In this document: positions 6,482 to 11,274 of the stretch, piece after piece | Layout: each line of letters opens with the position of its first letter | Numbering within the stretch: the first letter of the stretch is position 1 | Source: JANJWP01 sp964540725 | GTDB taxonomy: Bacteria > Patescibacteriota > Gracilibacteria > BD1-5 > UBA2023 | DNA length: 11,274 nt | Assembly: GCA_964540725.1 (NCBI GenBank) | Contig: CAZINU010000023.1 | Span: 1 to 11,274 of the forward strand | Reading direction: 5' to 3' | Position numbers and translations under genes: made by a program | Notes under the pieces: generated by a model | Told to the model about the DNA's origin: nothing | What the model saw: only the letters and a program-made list of their open reading frames with translations | The model's database searches: none

Positions 6482-7396
6482 TTACGGGACGTTTTTCAGG
6501 GTTCCGGCCGAAAGGGCGGAATGGATGGTGGCGACGGAGGGAAATTGTGAACAGACGGTCACGTCCATCCCGCGTTCGGCGAATGTGGGAAACAACGAAC
6601 GGAGGTCGTACGAATGGAAGAACCGGTGCCGGACCTCGGACGCGAGGGCGTCCTCGAAATAGACGAAGTTGGGGTAGGCGGACAGATTGTACGAACAAAG
6701 CCGGCGTCCTCAAATCAGAAAGGGAATTTCGTTCGGGGAAGCGGATTTTTCCGAGTCGGTCCAATCCGCTCCCCGCCGCGCGACGCGCATGCGAAAATCG
6801 AAGTCGCGCGCTTCGGGCATGCCTTCGCGGAAGACGAGAAACGATTCTTTCGGAAATGCGGTCGCTTCCAGAAACCGTTCCGCGGCGGCTTCGGACGGAA
6901 AAACGAGGACGGTGCCCGGCTCGGCCGGTACGTGCGCTCCGAACACCCCCTCGGCTCCGAGGCCGGTACGGTCGTAGAGGAGCGTCGGGGTAGAAACGCC
7001 GTTTTTGCGATCCCGTCCGACGGAAGCCCCTTCCGAGGACGGAATCGGAAATCCCCTCCCCCGCTTGACGTGACGGCGGAGTACGACGTTCGGCAGGAAA
7101 AACGATACGGTCGCGTGGAAATGGGTGAAGTGGCGGCGGGCGAGTTCATAAGCGGCGGCAATCTGGCATTCCGAGAGCACGGGTTCGGCCAATACGACCG
7201 AAGCGACCGACTTCGCCTCCCCCCGCTCGGGCTCCGGCACCGGGAGCGCGGTGACGACGGCGGTCACGAGCTCGTCTTTAAGGGGAACTTCGACGACGCA
7301 ACCGAGACGGACCGACGAACGGAGGAAATCGGGCACGAAATACGAAAATCCCCGATGGTCGGGCGAATGGTCGGGAATGTGGACTTCGCAGAACAT
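6482..7396 (-). CDS. priA: Degenerate, truncated PriA-like protein, one in-frame UGA read as glycine
   Basis: The N-terminus (HIPDHSPDHRGFSYFVPD, then GCVVEVPLKDELVTAVVT and LSECQIAAAYELARRHF) follows the layout of the PriA 3'-DNA-binding domain. PriA is the primosomal helicase that restarts stalled replication forks. TGA occurs at codon 229 (6712-6710). In PFLI[G]GRRLCSY it sits where PriA has the glycine of VGTRSA. Sequence after it still tracks PriA: NFVYFEDAL where motif II LIIVDEEH is expected, FFHSYDLRSL for RYHARDVA, and VTVCSQFPSVATIHSA for the GSATPS segment. It ends at TAA (6484-6482). With UGA = Gly the product is 304 residues, under half of a usual ~730-residue PriA. The Walker A position reads TGLGAEG (144-150) without the Lys-Thr pair, motif II has lost its acidic pair plus His, and the C-terminal helicase half and zinc site are absent. 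It is probably not an ATPase. The gene is leaderless and heads an operon with ftsI. Confidence 0.72.
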
Positions 7397-7402
7397 GCGG
7401 CC

Positions 7403-7430
7403 ATCATATCCGCGCTCCGAATACGGGCAA
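7403..7430 (-). promoter_or_regulatory. Promoter of the priA-like/ftsI operon, leaderless arrangement
   Basis: On the minus strand TTGCCC (7430-7425), a 16-bp spacer and TATGAT (7408-7403) lie only six bases (GGCCGC) ahead of the ATG at 7396. Transcription would start at or within a base of the start codon. Confidence 0.7.
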
Positions 7431-7488
7431 GGAAAAACCCCTGCGGAACGAATTCCGGAAGGATTTTCGAAAAAACCCGAGAAAATAT

Positions 7489-7516
7489 TTGACTTCTTGT
7501 AAAACGTAATTATAAA
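7489..7516 (+). promoter_or_regulatory. Strong promoter of mini-gene unit 1
   Basis: TTGACT (7489-7494), a 16-bp spacer and TATAAA (7511-7516). This is among the best consensus matches in the window. The expected start near 7523 gives a leader of about 57 nt before the 45-residue ORF. Confidence 0.75.
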
Positions 7517-7545
7517 GCCCTAGCTCAAGTCGAGCACAAACCCAT

Positions 7546-7560
7546 GCGCGAATCTCGCGC
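7546..7560 (+). promoter_or_regulatory. Leader hairpin ahead of the 45-aa ORF
   Basis: GCGCGA-ATC-TCGCGC is a perfect six-pair hairpin ending ten bases before the Shine-Dalgarno AAGGAG (7567-7572). A smaller GCTC-AAGTC-GAGC hairpin lies upstream at about 7523-7535. Together they make a structured leader; a regulatory role is inference. Confidence 0.4.
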
Positions 7561-7579
7561 CCATCCAAGGAGAAGTTCC

Positions 7580-7717
7580 ATGCAGAAGAAGATCATCGCC
7601 CTGCGTCCTTCCGGCCCCGGTCTGGCCCTCGCCATCGACGACCATCCGACCGCCACCGACACGTCCACCTCGACCACCTTCGCGAGCTCCTGCACCCTGG
7701 CCAGCGGCGCCGCCTAG
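7580..7717 (+). CDS. Small peptide gene, 45 aa, Thr/Ser-rich C-terminus (unrecognised)
   Basis: ATG at 7580 follows AAGGAG at ideal spacing (7 nt), one of only two strong Shine-Dalgarno sequences seen ahead of genes in this window, and a near-consensus promoter. The peptide begins MQKKIIALRPSGPGLALAID and ends in DTSTSTTFASSCTLASGAA before TAG. The first half is basic to mildly hydrophobic; the second half is 13 Thr/Ser out of about 22 residues with a single Cys (Cys38). This charged head plus Ser/Thr/Cys tail is the general look of ribosomally made peptides that are later modified (RiPP precursors), but no modifying enzyme or transporter is nearby, so that remains speculation. A Thr-rich attenuator leader is another option, but no biosynthetic gene follows. 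Leucine codons are CTG three times, whereas neighbouring genes strongly prefer CTC, hinting at a different origin. An in-frame ATG at 7544 would add 12 residues but lacks a Shine-Dalgarno. Confidence 0.55.
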   Translation: MQKKIIALRPSGPGLALAIDDHPTATDTSTSTTFASSCTLASGAA

Positions 7718-7743
7718 TCCCCCTTCACCGGACGAGGCACGCC

Positions 7744-7824
7744 ATGAAGCGTTCATTCCTTTCCGCCCCCCGGGGGCACCGAGACGGCATCCACGATCGT
7801 TTCCCGAAGGCGCATCCGCCCTAG
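7744..7824 (+). CDS. Possible tiny ORF, 26 aa
   Basis: Starts ATG 26 bases after the 45-aa ORF, with a modest GAGG six bases upstream, and reads MKRSFLSAPRGHRDGIHDRF then PKAHPP to TAG. It would be translated from the same transcript as the 45-aa ORF. No recognisable family. It is short enough to be chance, and the only support is position and the weak ribosome-binding site. Confidence 0.2.
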   Translation: MKRSFLSAPRGHRDGIHDRFPKAHPP

Positions 7825-8131
7825 TGACGACCGCGACGGATATCCTCTCGGAACTCCGGTACCCCCGCGTCAACCATGGCGCTCGCCAATAATTCGCCAA
7901 TACAAAACTTAGGAGGGCCCATCTTGCCGCCGACGTAAGCCTCGGCACCCGCATGATCGCCGCGACGTAATTCCTTCCGCGACCGAAAGGCGCGAAGGTC
8001 GAAGCGGCCGCCAACAACCTCTCGCCACCGGCGGAGAGGGGCCACTCGGTCAATCAACCGGCTTCGCGCGACACGGATTCCGAAAGGGACCGAGCGTCGG
8101 CCAATGCCGCGAGAAATCCGAAATCGGCCTG
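7825..8131 (+). other. Tail of transcription unit 1, no recognisable gene
   Basis: About 300 bases between the tiny ORFs and the terminator at 8132. All three plus-strand frames are interrupted by TAA, TAG or lack credible starts even if TGA is read as glycine. One isolated strong Shine-Dalgarno-like AGGAGGG (7911-7917) leads only to a four-codon TTG frame. The stretch could be a long 3' UTR, a non-coding RNA or the remains of decayed genes. I see no match to RNase P RNA, tmRNA or SRP RNA core motifs. Confidence 0.35.
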
Positions 8132-8171
8132 AACCCCCGGAATGCCAAACAATCGGCATCCGGGGGTTTTT
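8132..8171 (+). terminator. Terminator of unit 1
   Basis: AACCCCCGGAATGCC and GGCATCCGGGGGTT pair with a single bulged A, followed by a run of T (TTTTT ending at 8171). A strong intrinsic terminator on the plus strand although no recognisable gene ends just before it. Confidence 0.88.
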
Positions 8172-8233
8172 AATCGCGAAAAAGCCCGTCGGTTCCGAAA
8201 ACTCCGAAAAACTCGGCCGTATGGCCAAAAAAA

Positions 8234-8261
8234 TTGACGTTCCGAATTTTCTCGATATAAC
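8234..8261 (+). promoter_or_regulatory. Strong promoter of mini-gene unit 2
   Basis: TTGACG (8234-8239), a 16-bp spacer and TATAAC (8256-8261). The expected start falls at about 8268, exactly where a 20-bp palindrome begins. Confidence 0.75.
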
Positions 8262-8267
8262 CCGACG

Positions 8268-8287
8268 GGTTCGAACGCGTTCGAACC
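8268..8287. promoter_or_regulatory. 20-bp perfect palindrome at the transcription start (operator or 5' hairpin)
   Basis: GGTTCGAACGCGTTCGAACC is fully self-complementary and is built from two copies of the palindrome TTCGAA around CGCG. Placed at +1 of the unit-2 promoter, it could be the binding site of a dimeric repressor or a stable hairpin at the very 5' end of the transcript. Confidence 0.6.
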
Positions 8288-8320
8288 GAAAATCCGAAAA
8301 ACCAAGAAAAAAGGAGGAAC

Positions 8321-8404
8321 GTGGAATTCGAAGACATCTCGATTTACGACGGCCGTCCGACCTCGGTCAACGGATTGTCGCCCTGGTCGTCCGTTCAGCA
8401 GTAA
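8321..8404 (+). CDS. Small peptide gene, 27 aa (unrecognised)
   Basis: GTG at 8321 follows AAGGAGG (8311-8317), a full Shine-Dalgarno, though the gap of three bases is shorter than ideal. The peptide reads (M)EFEDISIYDGRPTSVNGLSP then WSSVQQ to TAA. It is acidic at the start, with Tyr, Trp and Ser residues and no signal peptide or membrane segment. I recognise no family. Support comes from the near-consensus promoter, the palindrome at +1 and the strong ribosome-binding site. The same architecture precedes the 45-aa ORF 740 bases upstream, though the two peptides are not similar. Alternatively it is a leader peptide whose translation controls the rest of the transcript. Confidence 0.45.
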   Translation: MEFEDISIYDGRPTSVNGLSPWSSVQQ

Positions 8405-8703
8405 GCGCTTGACCGGAATCCGAACCGGATACCGGACGCATCTTTAAAAATCGGAGAGCGGAACCACCGGGCATCCGCCCGCGCCGGCCGCGCCAGAAAG
8501 AACGCCCGTCGTTCCGTATGGCAAAGGTCAAAAGCATCGAACCGCGCGGAAATCCGCACCGCGCAAGGGCACCGTCCCAATCCGGCACCAAAAGGTTTTC
8601 GCCCGACAGCGGAAACCGAACCTTGCGGTCTCCATCGCCGCTTCGGACCTCCTCCGCATTCGTGCGGACGGTTCCGACGGCATGACCCCCGAAAGGTTCC
8701 CAC
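8405..8703 (+). other. Tail of transcription unit 2, no recognisable gene
   Basis: About 300 bases between the 27-aa ORF and a terminator. The best plus-strand candidate, ATG at 8518 (MAKVKSIEPRGNPHRARAP...), has no Shine-Dalgarno, is Arg/Ser/Pro-rich and meets TGA at codon 56, which is not a stop if the code is changed. Another frame reads NLAVSIAASDLLRIRADGSD (about 8600-8660) with codon choice like real genes here, but it has no start codon. Candidates are a non-coding RNA, a long 3' UTR or a decayed gene. Confidence 0.35.
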
Positions 8704-8733
8704 GCCCCCGCGACTTCGGTCCGGGGGCTTTCC
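8704..8733 (+). terminator. Terminator of unit 2
   Basis: GCCCCCG(C)GAC-TTCG-GTCCGGGGGC: a ten-pair stem with one bulged C and a stable UUCG loop. The following T run is short (CTTTCC, then ATTT). It lies directly before the secD promoter. Confidence 0.75.
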
Positions 8734-8735
8734 AT

Positions 8736-8763
8736 TTGCCTTCTCCAAGCCTTTTCGTATAAT
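8736..8763 (+). promoter_or_regulatory. Promoter of secD
   Basis: TTGCCT (8736-8741), a 16-bp spacer and a perfect TATAAT (8758-8763). The leader to the ATG at 8790 is about 20 nt and has no Shine-Dalgarno. The -35 starts three bases after the preceding terminator. Confidence 0.75.
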
Positions 8764-8789
8764 CCGCGCGTTTTTTATCCACCCATCCA

Positions 8790-10607
8790 ATGTCCGTACA
8801 GACCCCCTCCAACCTCGCCGCCCGGATGGCGATCGTCGCCGCGCTCGCCGTCGGTTCGTTCGCCTACGTGTTCCCTTGGAACGATTTCGGCTTCCAGCCG
8901 CCTTTCCCGACCCACGAATACAAACTCGGGCTCGACCTCCACGGCGGCGTCGAACTCGACTACAAGATCGACCTCGAAGAAGCGAAAGCGAAGAAAGGGG
9001 GCGATTACCGGGAAAACGACGTCGTCGAGGGGCTCAAGTCCATCGTGGAAAAACGGGTCAACTCCGTCGGAACGGCCGAACCGACCATCCAAACTGCCAC
9101 GTACGGAAACGAATCGCACATCATCGTTCAGATTCCGACCCAAAATTTCGCCGGAGAAAACCTTTCCGAAGAAGCGATAAAAAAGAAGAACGCCGAATTC
9201 ATCGCGGCCGCGAAAGAGACCATCGGCAAGGTCGTGCGCCTCGAATTCAAAGAGCTCAAGGGCGAAATTACCGAAGCCGATCGGGCGGAACGCCGCTCGC
9301 TCGCCGACAAAGCCCGGAAGGAAATCGCCGACGGAACGCCGTTCGAGATCGTCGCGAAGAAGTACCGTGACAATTACGAGAACGTCGAATTCGTTTCCGG
9401 AAGCGGAACGAAGGACGAATTGCCGACCGAAGCCGTTACCGAAACCCTCGATACCGCCACCGGCGCGTTCGTGACCGACGTATTTTCTTCGGAAAAATCC
9501 GGTGGGGTCACTCTGGGGGATGACGGACAACTGAAACGGACTCCGGGCGACCGCGGATTCTCCATTCTCCGCGTCAAATCGGTAGCCGAAGTCGAAAAGG
9601 AGGAGAAAACCGTCGTCGGAACCGGCACCGACGCCAAAACCGAAACGAAGACGGTCAAGAAAAAAGCGTACGACTACGACCTCATCTTCGTGGACGAACG
9701 TCCGTCGCTCTGGACGGCCGCGAAGACCGCGGACGGAAAAATTCTCGACGAACAGTCGCTTGTCCGCGCTTCCGTCAGCTTCAACCAGGGGTTCCAGCCG
9801 CAGGTCGACCTCCTCTTCAACGCCGAAGGAACGAAGATCTTCGCCGAACTGACCAAGCGGATGGTCGGCAAGCAGCTCGCCATCTTCGTCGGCGGACAGC
9901 TCGTCACCGACCCGGTCGTCCAAACGATCATCCCGGACGGAAAAGCCGTGATTACCGGACAATACACCCCGGAGAGCGCCAAACAGCTTGCAAACGATAT
10001 TAACACCGGTATCGTTCCGGCCCCCATCTACCTTACCTCCGAACGGGCCATCGATGCGAAAATCGGCTCCGACTCCCTGTCGGTCATCATCATGGCCGGA
10101 CTGATCGGACTCCTTGCCATCGTCGTCTTCCTCGTTGCCGTCTACCGGGTTTCCGGCCTTCTCGCCGGGGTCGCGCTCGTCATCTACGGAACCCTCCTCC
10201 TCGCGATCGTAAAGGCGTTCGGCATCGTCCTCACCCTCGCTTCCATCGCCGGAGTCATCCTTTCCATCGGTCTCGCCATCGATGCGAACGTCCTCATCTT
10301 CGAACGCATGAAGGAGGCGCTCCGCGAAGGCATGGATCTGAAGCGGGCCATCGTTTCGGGATTCGAAAAATCCTGGACCGCCATCTGGGACTCCCACATC
10401 ACCTCGCTCACTTCCGCCGTTATCCTCTACGTCTTCGGAATCTCCCTCATCAAGGGGTTCGGCCTCATGCTCGGCATCGGTATCGTTCTCTCGCTCTTCA
10501 CGGCCATGTGGATTTCCCGCATTCTCATCCTCTTCTTCGCGGAAGGATTCGAAAAGGGGACGAAGTGCTACGTCGGACTCGAAGTATCCTCGAAAGAACG
10601 GAAATAG
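8790..10607 (+). CDS. secD: Protein translocase subunit SecD with a parvulin-like insertion
   Basis: A 605-residue inner-membrane subunit that, with SecF, uses the proton gradient to pull exported proteins through SecYEG. The first membrane segment (about 12-28) is followed by the family motif LGLDLHGGVELDY (46-58). Five further membrane segments cluster at about 429-583 and include the signature IDANVLIFERMKE (497-509). The P1 head domain can be followed on both sides of an insertion: EKRVNSVGTAEPTIQ before, and SFNQGFQPQVDLLFNAEGTKIFAELT...QYTPESAKQLANDINTG after. Residues about 165-265 (KARKEIADGTPFEIVAKKYRDN ... GAFVTDVFSS ... RGFSILRVKSV) resemble a PpiC/parvulin prolyl isomerase domain. 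ATG at 8790 is the only start that gives the usual N-terminus. Stop is TAG, one base before the next gene. No secF follows. Confidence 0.95.
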   Translation: MSVQTPSNLAARMAIVAALAVGSFAYVFPWNDFGFQPPFPTHEYKLGLDLHGGVELDYKIDLEEAKAKKGGDYRENDVVEGLKSIVEKRVNSVGTAEPTIQTATYGNESHIIVQIPTQNFAGENLSEEAIKKKNAEFIAAAKETIGKVVRLEFKELKGEITEADRAERRSLADKARKEIADGTPFEIVAKKYRDNYENVEFVSGSGTKDELPTEAVTETLDTATGAFVTDVFSSEKSGGVTLGDDGQLKRTPGDRGFSILRVKSVAEVEKEEKTVVGTGTDAKTETKTVKKKAYDYDLIFVDERPSLWTAAKTADGKILDEQSLVRASVSFNQGFQPQVDLLFNAEGTKIFAELTKRMVGKQLAIFVGGQLVTDPVVQTIIPDGKAVITGQYTPESAKQLANDINTGIVPAPIYLTSERAIDAKIGSDSLSVIIMAGLIGLLAIVVFLVAVYRVSGLLAGVALVIYGTLLLAIVKAFGIVLTLASIAGVILSIGLAIDANVLIFERMKEALREGMDLKRAIVSGFEKSWTAIWDSHITSLTSAVILYVFGISLIKGFGLMLGIGIVLSLFTAMWISRILILFFAEGFEKGTKCYVGLEVSSKERK

Positions 10608-10608
10608 C

Positions 10609-10875
10609 ATGAGAACGCTTCCGTACCTTCAAGAAGCCGGAGGGGTTCCGTCTCCGGGCGCGTCGGTGGTCATTGCCGTCCGCGACGAGGCCGAGCGACA
10701 GGGAATCGCCGTATCCTTTCACGATCTGGATATCATACGGCACCATGCCGAACTCTATTCCGAAGCGATGGCCGAAGGAGCCCTCTTCCTCTGCTGACGG
10801 CTCATGCCGACCCAGGTACTCCGGGTTCGAAACCGCATCCGAAGGGAATTCCGCGGAATCGCCCCCTCCGAATAG
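10609..10875 (+). CDS. Small hypothetical protein, 88 aa, one in-frame UGA read as glycine, downstream of secD
   Basis: ATG at 10609 comes one base after the secD stop, so it is translated from the secD transcript. It reads MRTLPYLQEAGGVPSPGASV... with a central helical, charged stretch (AVRDEAERQGIAVSFHDLDI, HHAELYSEAMAEGALFLC). TGA follows at 10795-10797 (codon 63). Read as glycine, the frame continues with a basic segment (RLMPTQVLRVRNRIRREFRG) to TAG at 10873-10875, two bases before the terminator stem. Under the standard code the protein would be 62 residues and leave an unexplained 78-base gap before the terminator. No membrane segment or signal peptide. I recognise no family. Its place beside secD does not prove a role in export. 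Confidence 0.65.
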
Positions 10876-10877
10876 GG

Positions 10878-10916
10878 AAAGAAAAACGCATCCGTCGACG
10901 GGGCGTTTTTCTTTTT
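10878..10916. terminator. Terminator of the secD operon
   Basis: AAAGAAAAACGC (10878-10889) and GCGTTTTTCTTT (10903-10914) are perfect 12-base arms around an inner CCG-TCGA-CGG hairpin, followed by more T. It begins two bases after the TAG of the 88-aa gene. Confidence 0.9.
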
Positions 10917-10942
10917 GTTCCGAACTCCCCTTGGAATATACT
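10915..10942 (+). promoter_or_regulatory. Promoter of murI, leaderless arrangement
   Basis: TTGTTC (10915-10920), a 16-bp spacer and TATACT (10937-10942), then only six bases (CCGGCC) to the ATG at 10949. The -35 uses the last T bases of the secD-operon terminator. Transcription would start at the A of the start codon. Confidence 0.65.
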
Positions 10943-10948
10943 CCGGCC

Positions 10949-11274
10949 ATGATCGGTTTTTTCGATTCCGGCATCGGGGGGTTGACCGTCCTCGCCGAAT
11001 TCCGCAAACGGTTTCCCGATTTCGACATGGCCTATTTCGGCGATCGCGAAAACTGTCCGTACGGAGGGAAAACCGACGCCGAAATCAAGGATTTGACCGA
11101 GTCCGGCGTGGAAAGGCTCTTCGGAATGGGGGCGGAAATCGTCATTCTCGCGTGCAATACCGCGACCGTCCATGCTATCCGGTATTTGCAGCAGGTACGG
11201 TTTCCCGGAAAAAAAATCCTCGGGGTCACCATTCCCGGAGCGGAGCGGGTCGTCGAGGCGGGATACCGGCGAAT
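10949..11274 (+). CDS. murI: Glutamate racemase, N-terminal part (runs off the window)
   Basis: The first 108 residues are visible. MurI interconverts L- and D-glutamate in the cytoplasm and supplies the D-Glu of peptidoglycan stem peptides. Family motifs are clear: IGFFDSGIGGLTVL (Asp6-Ser7), the AYFGDRENCPYGGKT loop (28-42) that matches the usual YxGDxxxxPYG, and VILACNTATVHAIRYLQ with the first catalytic cysteine, Cys69. The second catalytic cysteine lies in the missing half. The ATG is six bases after the -10 box, so the mRNA appears leaderless. It fits functionally with the transpeptidase gene in the same window. Confidence 0.96.
   Translation, partial: MIGFFDSGIGGLTVLAEFRKRFPDFDMAYFGDRENCPYGGKTDAEIKDLTESGVERLFGMGAEIVILACNTATVHAIRYLQQVRFPGKKILGVTIPGAERVVEAGYRR

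Noticed and set aside
3731..6550. 939-codon open frame on the plus strand
   Set aside because: It is antisense to ftsI and the 145-aa gene. Its product is an Arg/Gly/Val/Phe/Glu-rich string with no domain, as expected from the complement of GC-rich codons, while the minus strand carries all transpeptidase motifs.
6710..6712. UGA decoded as tryptophan or selenocysteine
   Set aside because: The position matches an invariant glycine in PriA, Trp is encoded by TGG throughout the window, and no selenocysteine insertion element is evident near the three sites.
7580..7717. Mersacidin-type lanthipeptide precursor, because of the CTLAS run
   Set aside because: The conserved lipid-II motif needs further Glu and Cys residues that are missing, there is only one Cys, and no lanthionine synthetase or transporter is in the window.
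8221..8412. ORF starting MAKKIDVPNFLDIT overlapping the unit-2 promoter
   Set aside because: It runs through the promoter and +1 palindrome, becomes Arg/Lys-rich and ends in TGA; no ribosome-binding site.
8405..8703. Possible RNase P RNA, tmRNA or SRP RNA in the unit-2 tail
   Set aside because: I looked on both strands for the conserved core motifs of these RNAs and found none.
7821..8735. Minus-strand frame open for about 304 codons if TGA is read as glycine
   Set aside because: Composition is Arg/Gly/Phe/Ser-rich like other antisense shadows, there is no ribosome-binding site or promoter, and it runs against two clear plus-strand promoters and terminators. The final stretch (KMGPPKFCIGELLASAMVDA) looks more protein-like and is the only part I would recheck.
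8775..10610. 611-codon open frame on the minus strand
   Set aside because: Antisense shadow of secD; Asp/Glu/Gly/Arg-rich with no family features.

Overview
This 11.3 kb window looks like part of a GC-rich genome (mid-50s % GC by eye) of a candidate-phylum bacterium of the Gracilibacteria/Absconditabacteria type. The main reason is the genetic code. No gene I recognise ends in TGA; all stops are TAA or TAG. Three reading frames contain one in-frame TGA each and then run on to a TAA or TAG lying beside a terminator or the next start codon. In the clearest case, a PriA-like gene, the TGA falls where PriA proteins have the invariant glycine of the 'GTRSA' motif, and PriA-like sequence continues past it. 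This is the behaviour of code 25 (UGA = glycine), established for Gracilibacteria (BD1-5) and Absconditabacteria (SR1). Standard-code gene calling would cut all three proteins short.

Layout. 1-1451: a minus-strand DsbA-like lipoprotein, with an apparent chimeric junction at the extreme left edge, transcribed divergently from an iron-type superoxide dismutase. 1467-1721: a 28-bp palindromic terminator shared with a convergent cold-shock protein. 1910-2068: tRNA-His(GTG) with its promoter. 2069-2361: a spacer rich in inverted repeats. 2362-3587: a four-domain S1-type RNA-binding protein and a bidirectional terminator. 3595-4113: an unrecognised 145-residue protein with one UGA, its promoter and an upstream terminator. 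4163-7430: a leaderless operon of a degenerate PriA-like protein and a class B penicillin-binding protein (FtsI/PBP2 type). 7489-8733: about 1.25 kb with no recognisable protein family, organised as two transcription units. Each has a strong promoter, a structured leader, a tiny ORF with a strong Shine-Dalgarno, a long apparently non-coding tail and a terminator. 8736-10916: secD, with a parvulin-like insertion, plus an 88-residue UGA-containing protein where secF might be expected. 10915-11274: a leaderless glutamate racemase gene running off the right edge.

The genes are mostly envelope-related housekeeping: thiol oxidoreductase lipoprotein, SecD export, cell-wall synthesis (class B PBP, MurI), oxidative defence, and RNA binding/translation (S1, Csp, tRNA-His). 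Most promoters share one design, a TTGnnn-like -35, a 16-bp spacer and a TATnnT-like -10. Most recognised genes have no clear Shine-Dalgarno, and at least two appear to be leaderless. The two mini-ORFs at 7580 and 8321, with strong Shine-Dalgarno sequences, stand apart from that background and are the least explained part of the window. All assignments come from reading the sequence; no database search was possible.
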